In this document: one piece after another, positions 5,257 to 6,303 of the stretch
Layout of the letters: each line of letters starts with the position of its first letter
Position numbering within the stretch: position 1 is the stretch's first letter
Assembly: GCA_002317295.1 (NCBI GenBank)
Contig: DCIY01000002.1
Location: 1-6,303, forward strand
Source of the DNA: Bacteroidales bacterium UBA1714
GTDB taxonomy: Bacteria; Bacteroidota; Bacteroidia; Bacteroidales; Paludibacteraceae
Reading direction: 5' to 3'
Length of the DNA: 6,303 bases
Program-made: the position numbers and the translations under genes
The notes under the pieces: model-generated
Told to the model about the DNA's origin: nothing
What the model saw: the letters and a program-made list of their open reading frames with translations, nothing else
Database searches by the model: none

Positions 5257-5712
5257 CCGATCTTTCATCATCCGGTCTATTTCCCGCCGGTCATCTTTGG
5301 CTTTGAGGCTTTGCCGCTTATCATAGCTGTGCTTACCCTGGCACAAAGCGATGTCCATTTTGGCCAATCCCTTCTCGTTGATAAACAGGCGAAGTGGAAT
5401 AATCGTCTTTCCCGATTCGAGGGTTTGTCGATGCAGTTTCTTCAGTTCCCGCGAGGTGAGCAGCAGTTTACGATCTCGTTTGACCTCATGGTTGGCATAC
5501 GAACCAAACCGATACTCAGCGATATGCATCTGCTTAACATACAGTTCGTTGCCTACGAACTGGCAGTAGGTATCCGCCAACGAGGCTTTCGACTCTCGGA
5601 TGGACTTGATTTCCGTTCCGAAAAGCTGAATACCCGCCGTATACTGGTCCAATATCTCGTAATCAAAACGAGCCCGACGATTCTTAATATTTACATCACT
5701 TTGCAGGTGCAT
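5251..5712 (-). CDS. smpB: SsrA-binding protein SmpB (trans-translation)
   Basis: SmpB binds tmRNA and guides it into stalled ribosomes, so that the incomplete protein is tagged and the ribosome is released. The 153-residue length is typical. The sequence shows VNIKNRRARFDYEI at residues 7-20, GTEIKSIRESKASLADTYCQ from about 32 on, the MHIAEYRFGSYANHEVKRDRKLLL segment of the beta-barrel, FINEKGLAKMDIALCQGK, and the basic C-terminal tail SYDKRQSLKAKDDRRE that enters the ribosome. I chose the ATG at 5712, which gives the usual short N-terminus; the frame is open to an ATG at 5760 but would then run through the promoter. The TAG stop lies at the edge of the simple-repeat island. tmRNA itself is not seen in this window. 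The gene is divergent from the DUF5606-type gene and leads the gpmI transcript. Confidence 0.97.
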   Translation of the reverse strand: MHLQSDVNIKNRRARFDYEILDQYTAGIQLFGTEIKSIRESKASLADTYCQFVGNELYVKQMHIAEYRFGSYANHEVKRDRKLLLTSRELKKLHRQTLESGKTIIPLRLFINEKGLAKMDIALCQGKHSYDKRQSLKAKDDRREIDRMMKDRR

Positions 5713-5729
5713 ACTTACCAAAATCGCTG

Positions 5730-5761
5730 CAAAATTACACTTTTTCCACGATAAAAGCAAA
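5730..5761 (-). promoter_or_regulatory. Bacteroidota-type promoter for smpB
   Basis: Read on the minus strand, TTTG (5761-5758) is followed after 20 bases by TAATTTTG (5737-5730), a full match to the -33/-7 consensus of the Bacteroidota primary sigma factor. The sequence after the -7 box, GCAGCGATTTT, nearly repeats the GCAGCCGATTTT seen after two other promoters in the window. The leader to the ATG at 5712 would be only about 10-15 bases. It probably also drives gpmI and the surface protein gene. Confidence 0.75.
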
Positions 5762-5775
5762 TATATTGAAAAAAA

Positions 5776-5807
5776 TTTGCAAGATTCAGATATTTGTCGT
5801 ACCTTTG
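5776..5807 (+). promoter_or_regulatory. Bacteroidota-type promoter for the DUF5606-type gene
   Basis: TTTG (5776-5779), a 20-base spacer and TACCTTTG (5800-5807) match the TTTG-N20-TAnnTTTG consensus. It is back to back with the smpB promoter; the two -33 boxes are only 14 bases apart, so the polymerases may compete. A leader of about 60 bases follows. Confidence 0.75.
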
Positions 5808-5815
5808 CAGCCGAT

Positions 5816-5834
5816 TTTCACCACGCAGGTGGAA
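5816..5834 (+). promoter_or_regulatory. Small leader hairpin before the DUF5606-type gene
   Basis: TTTCACC (5816-5822) pairs with GGTGGAA (5828-5834), with one G-T pair, around a 5-base loop ACGCA. It would stand near the 5' end of the mRNA. It may stabilise the transcript, but there is no T-tract and no riboswitch feature that I recognise. Confidence 0.3.
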
Positions 5835-5874
5835 CAGTATACAATACAAACCCTTTAATACAACAATACAGTCT

Positions 5875-6303
5875 ATGTTACAGGACATTCTCGCCGTTAC
5901 CGGCAAACCGGGATTATTCAAATTGGTTACTCGTGGCAACAATATGCTCATCGTTGAATCGTTATTGGATGGTAAGCGTATGCCTACTTATGCTCGTGAC
6001 AAGATTGTGTCTCTGGCGGACGTGAGCATGTTCACCATGGACGAGGATATGCCTCTGAGTGAAGTGCTGACCAAGTTGGGGGAAAAAGAAGGGTTAAAGC
6101 CGGCTGGTATCGATCCCAAAAAGGCAGACAATGACCAGTTGCGGGAGTACTTTGCCAGTTTCGTGCCCAATTTTGATCGGGAGCGCGTGTATCCCAGTGA
6201 TATCCGCAAACTGGTGGTTTGGTACAATGTGCTGATTGGCGCCGGCATTACCGATTTCTCCGTAGAAGAGGCGGAAGGGGCGGAAGGGCTGAAGGCTGAA
6301 GGG
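5875..6303 (+). CDS. DUF5606-type conserved Bacteroidota protein (3' end beyond window)
   Basis: At least 143 residues are encoded without a stop up to the right edge, so the gene is partial. The start is MLQDILAVTGKPGLFKLVTR, followed by NNMLIVESLLDGKRMPTYARD, a middle region with GIDPKKADNDQLREYFASFV, and PNFDRERVYPSDIRKLVVWY. From memory this matches the Bacteroidota family annotated as DUF5606, whose members are about this long and often end in a variable Glu/Lys/Ala-rich tail. The function is unknown; there is no signal peptide or membrane segment, so it should be cytoplasmic. The start is supported by the upstream consensus promoter. From residue 133 on, the sequence (AEGAEGLKAEG) is a translation of the purine-rich simple repeat. 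The gene is divergent from smpB. Confidence 0.85.
   Translation, partial: MLQDILAVTGKPGLFKLVTRGNNMLIVESLLDGKRMPTYARDKIVSLADVSMFTMDEDMPLSEVLTKLGEKEGLKPAGIDPKKADNDQLREYFASFVPNFDRERVYPSDIRKLVVWYNVLIGAGITDFSVEEAEGAEGLKAEG
6266..6303. repeat. Purine-rich repeat island at the right edge, within coding frame
   Basis: Units GCGGAAGG(G) and GCTGAAG are of the same kind as those at 278-378, sharing the 11-mer GCGGAAGGGCT (6280-6290 and 317-327). The repeat runs off the window and is read in frame as the tail of the DUF5606-type protein. Confidence 0.7.

Noticed and set aside
5086..5754. 222-codon + strand open frame across the gpmI start, repeat island and smpB
   Set aside because: It is read through simple repeat and opposite smpB; the product looks like a translated shadow.
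5713..5874. RNA gene (for example tmRNA or tRNA) beside smpB
   Set aside because: The interval is fully used by two divergent promoters and short leaders; no tRNA-like cloverleaf or tag frame is visible.

Overview
The window looks like a piece of a Bacteroidota chromosome, most likely order Bacteroidales. The reasons are promoters of the TTTG-N20-TAnnTTTG type, A-rich translation starts, a fimbrillin-like lipoprotein, a surface protein with the family's typical C-terminal tail, a DUF5606-type protein, and SmpB and GpmI sequences of Bacteroidales type. I cannot name the genus.

Layout, left to right. Bases 1-103 are short direct repeats ahead of a 60-residue two-helix membrane protein (+). A purine-rich repeat island follows, then about 190 bases of AT-rich DNA with a promoter. 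From it runs a two-gene unit (+): an unlisted 47-residue peptide (567-710), then, 5 bases on, a 494-residue lipoprotein (716-2200). The lipoprotein has a fimbrillin-like N-terminal part joined to a Hint (Hedgehog/intein) domain and a novel C-terminal extension. A strong hairpin terminator closes the unit. On the minus strand, read right to left, lie smpB, gpmI and a signal-peptide-bearing glycine-rich repeat surface protein. These are probably transcribed together from a promoter in front of smpB. Divergent from smpB, a DUF5606-type gene (+) begins at 5875 and runs off the right edge.

The most interesting item is the peptide plus Hint-lipoprotein pair. Its architecture resembles Hedgehog (exported domain, Hint cysteine, Hint domain, C-terminal extension), but it sits on a bacterial surface lipoprotein. 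The Hint keeps its nucleophilic cysteine and the His of block B. It lacks the usual block B Thr and the terminal His-Asn, so N-terminal thioester chemistry or cleavage is more plausible than full splicing.

The second theme is a set of simple-sequence islands, several built around a GCCAC-N4-GTG(GC) inverted repeat. They fill the spaces between genes and reach into the coding ends of at least four genes, including an apparent in-frame insertion near the C-terminus of the surface protein. smpB (ribosome rescue) and gpmI (glycolysis) are ordinary housekeeping genes and give no functional clue to the Hint unit.
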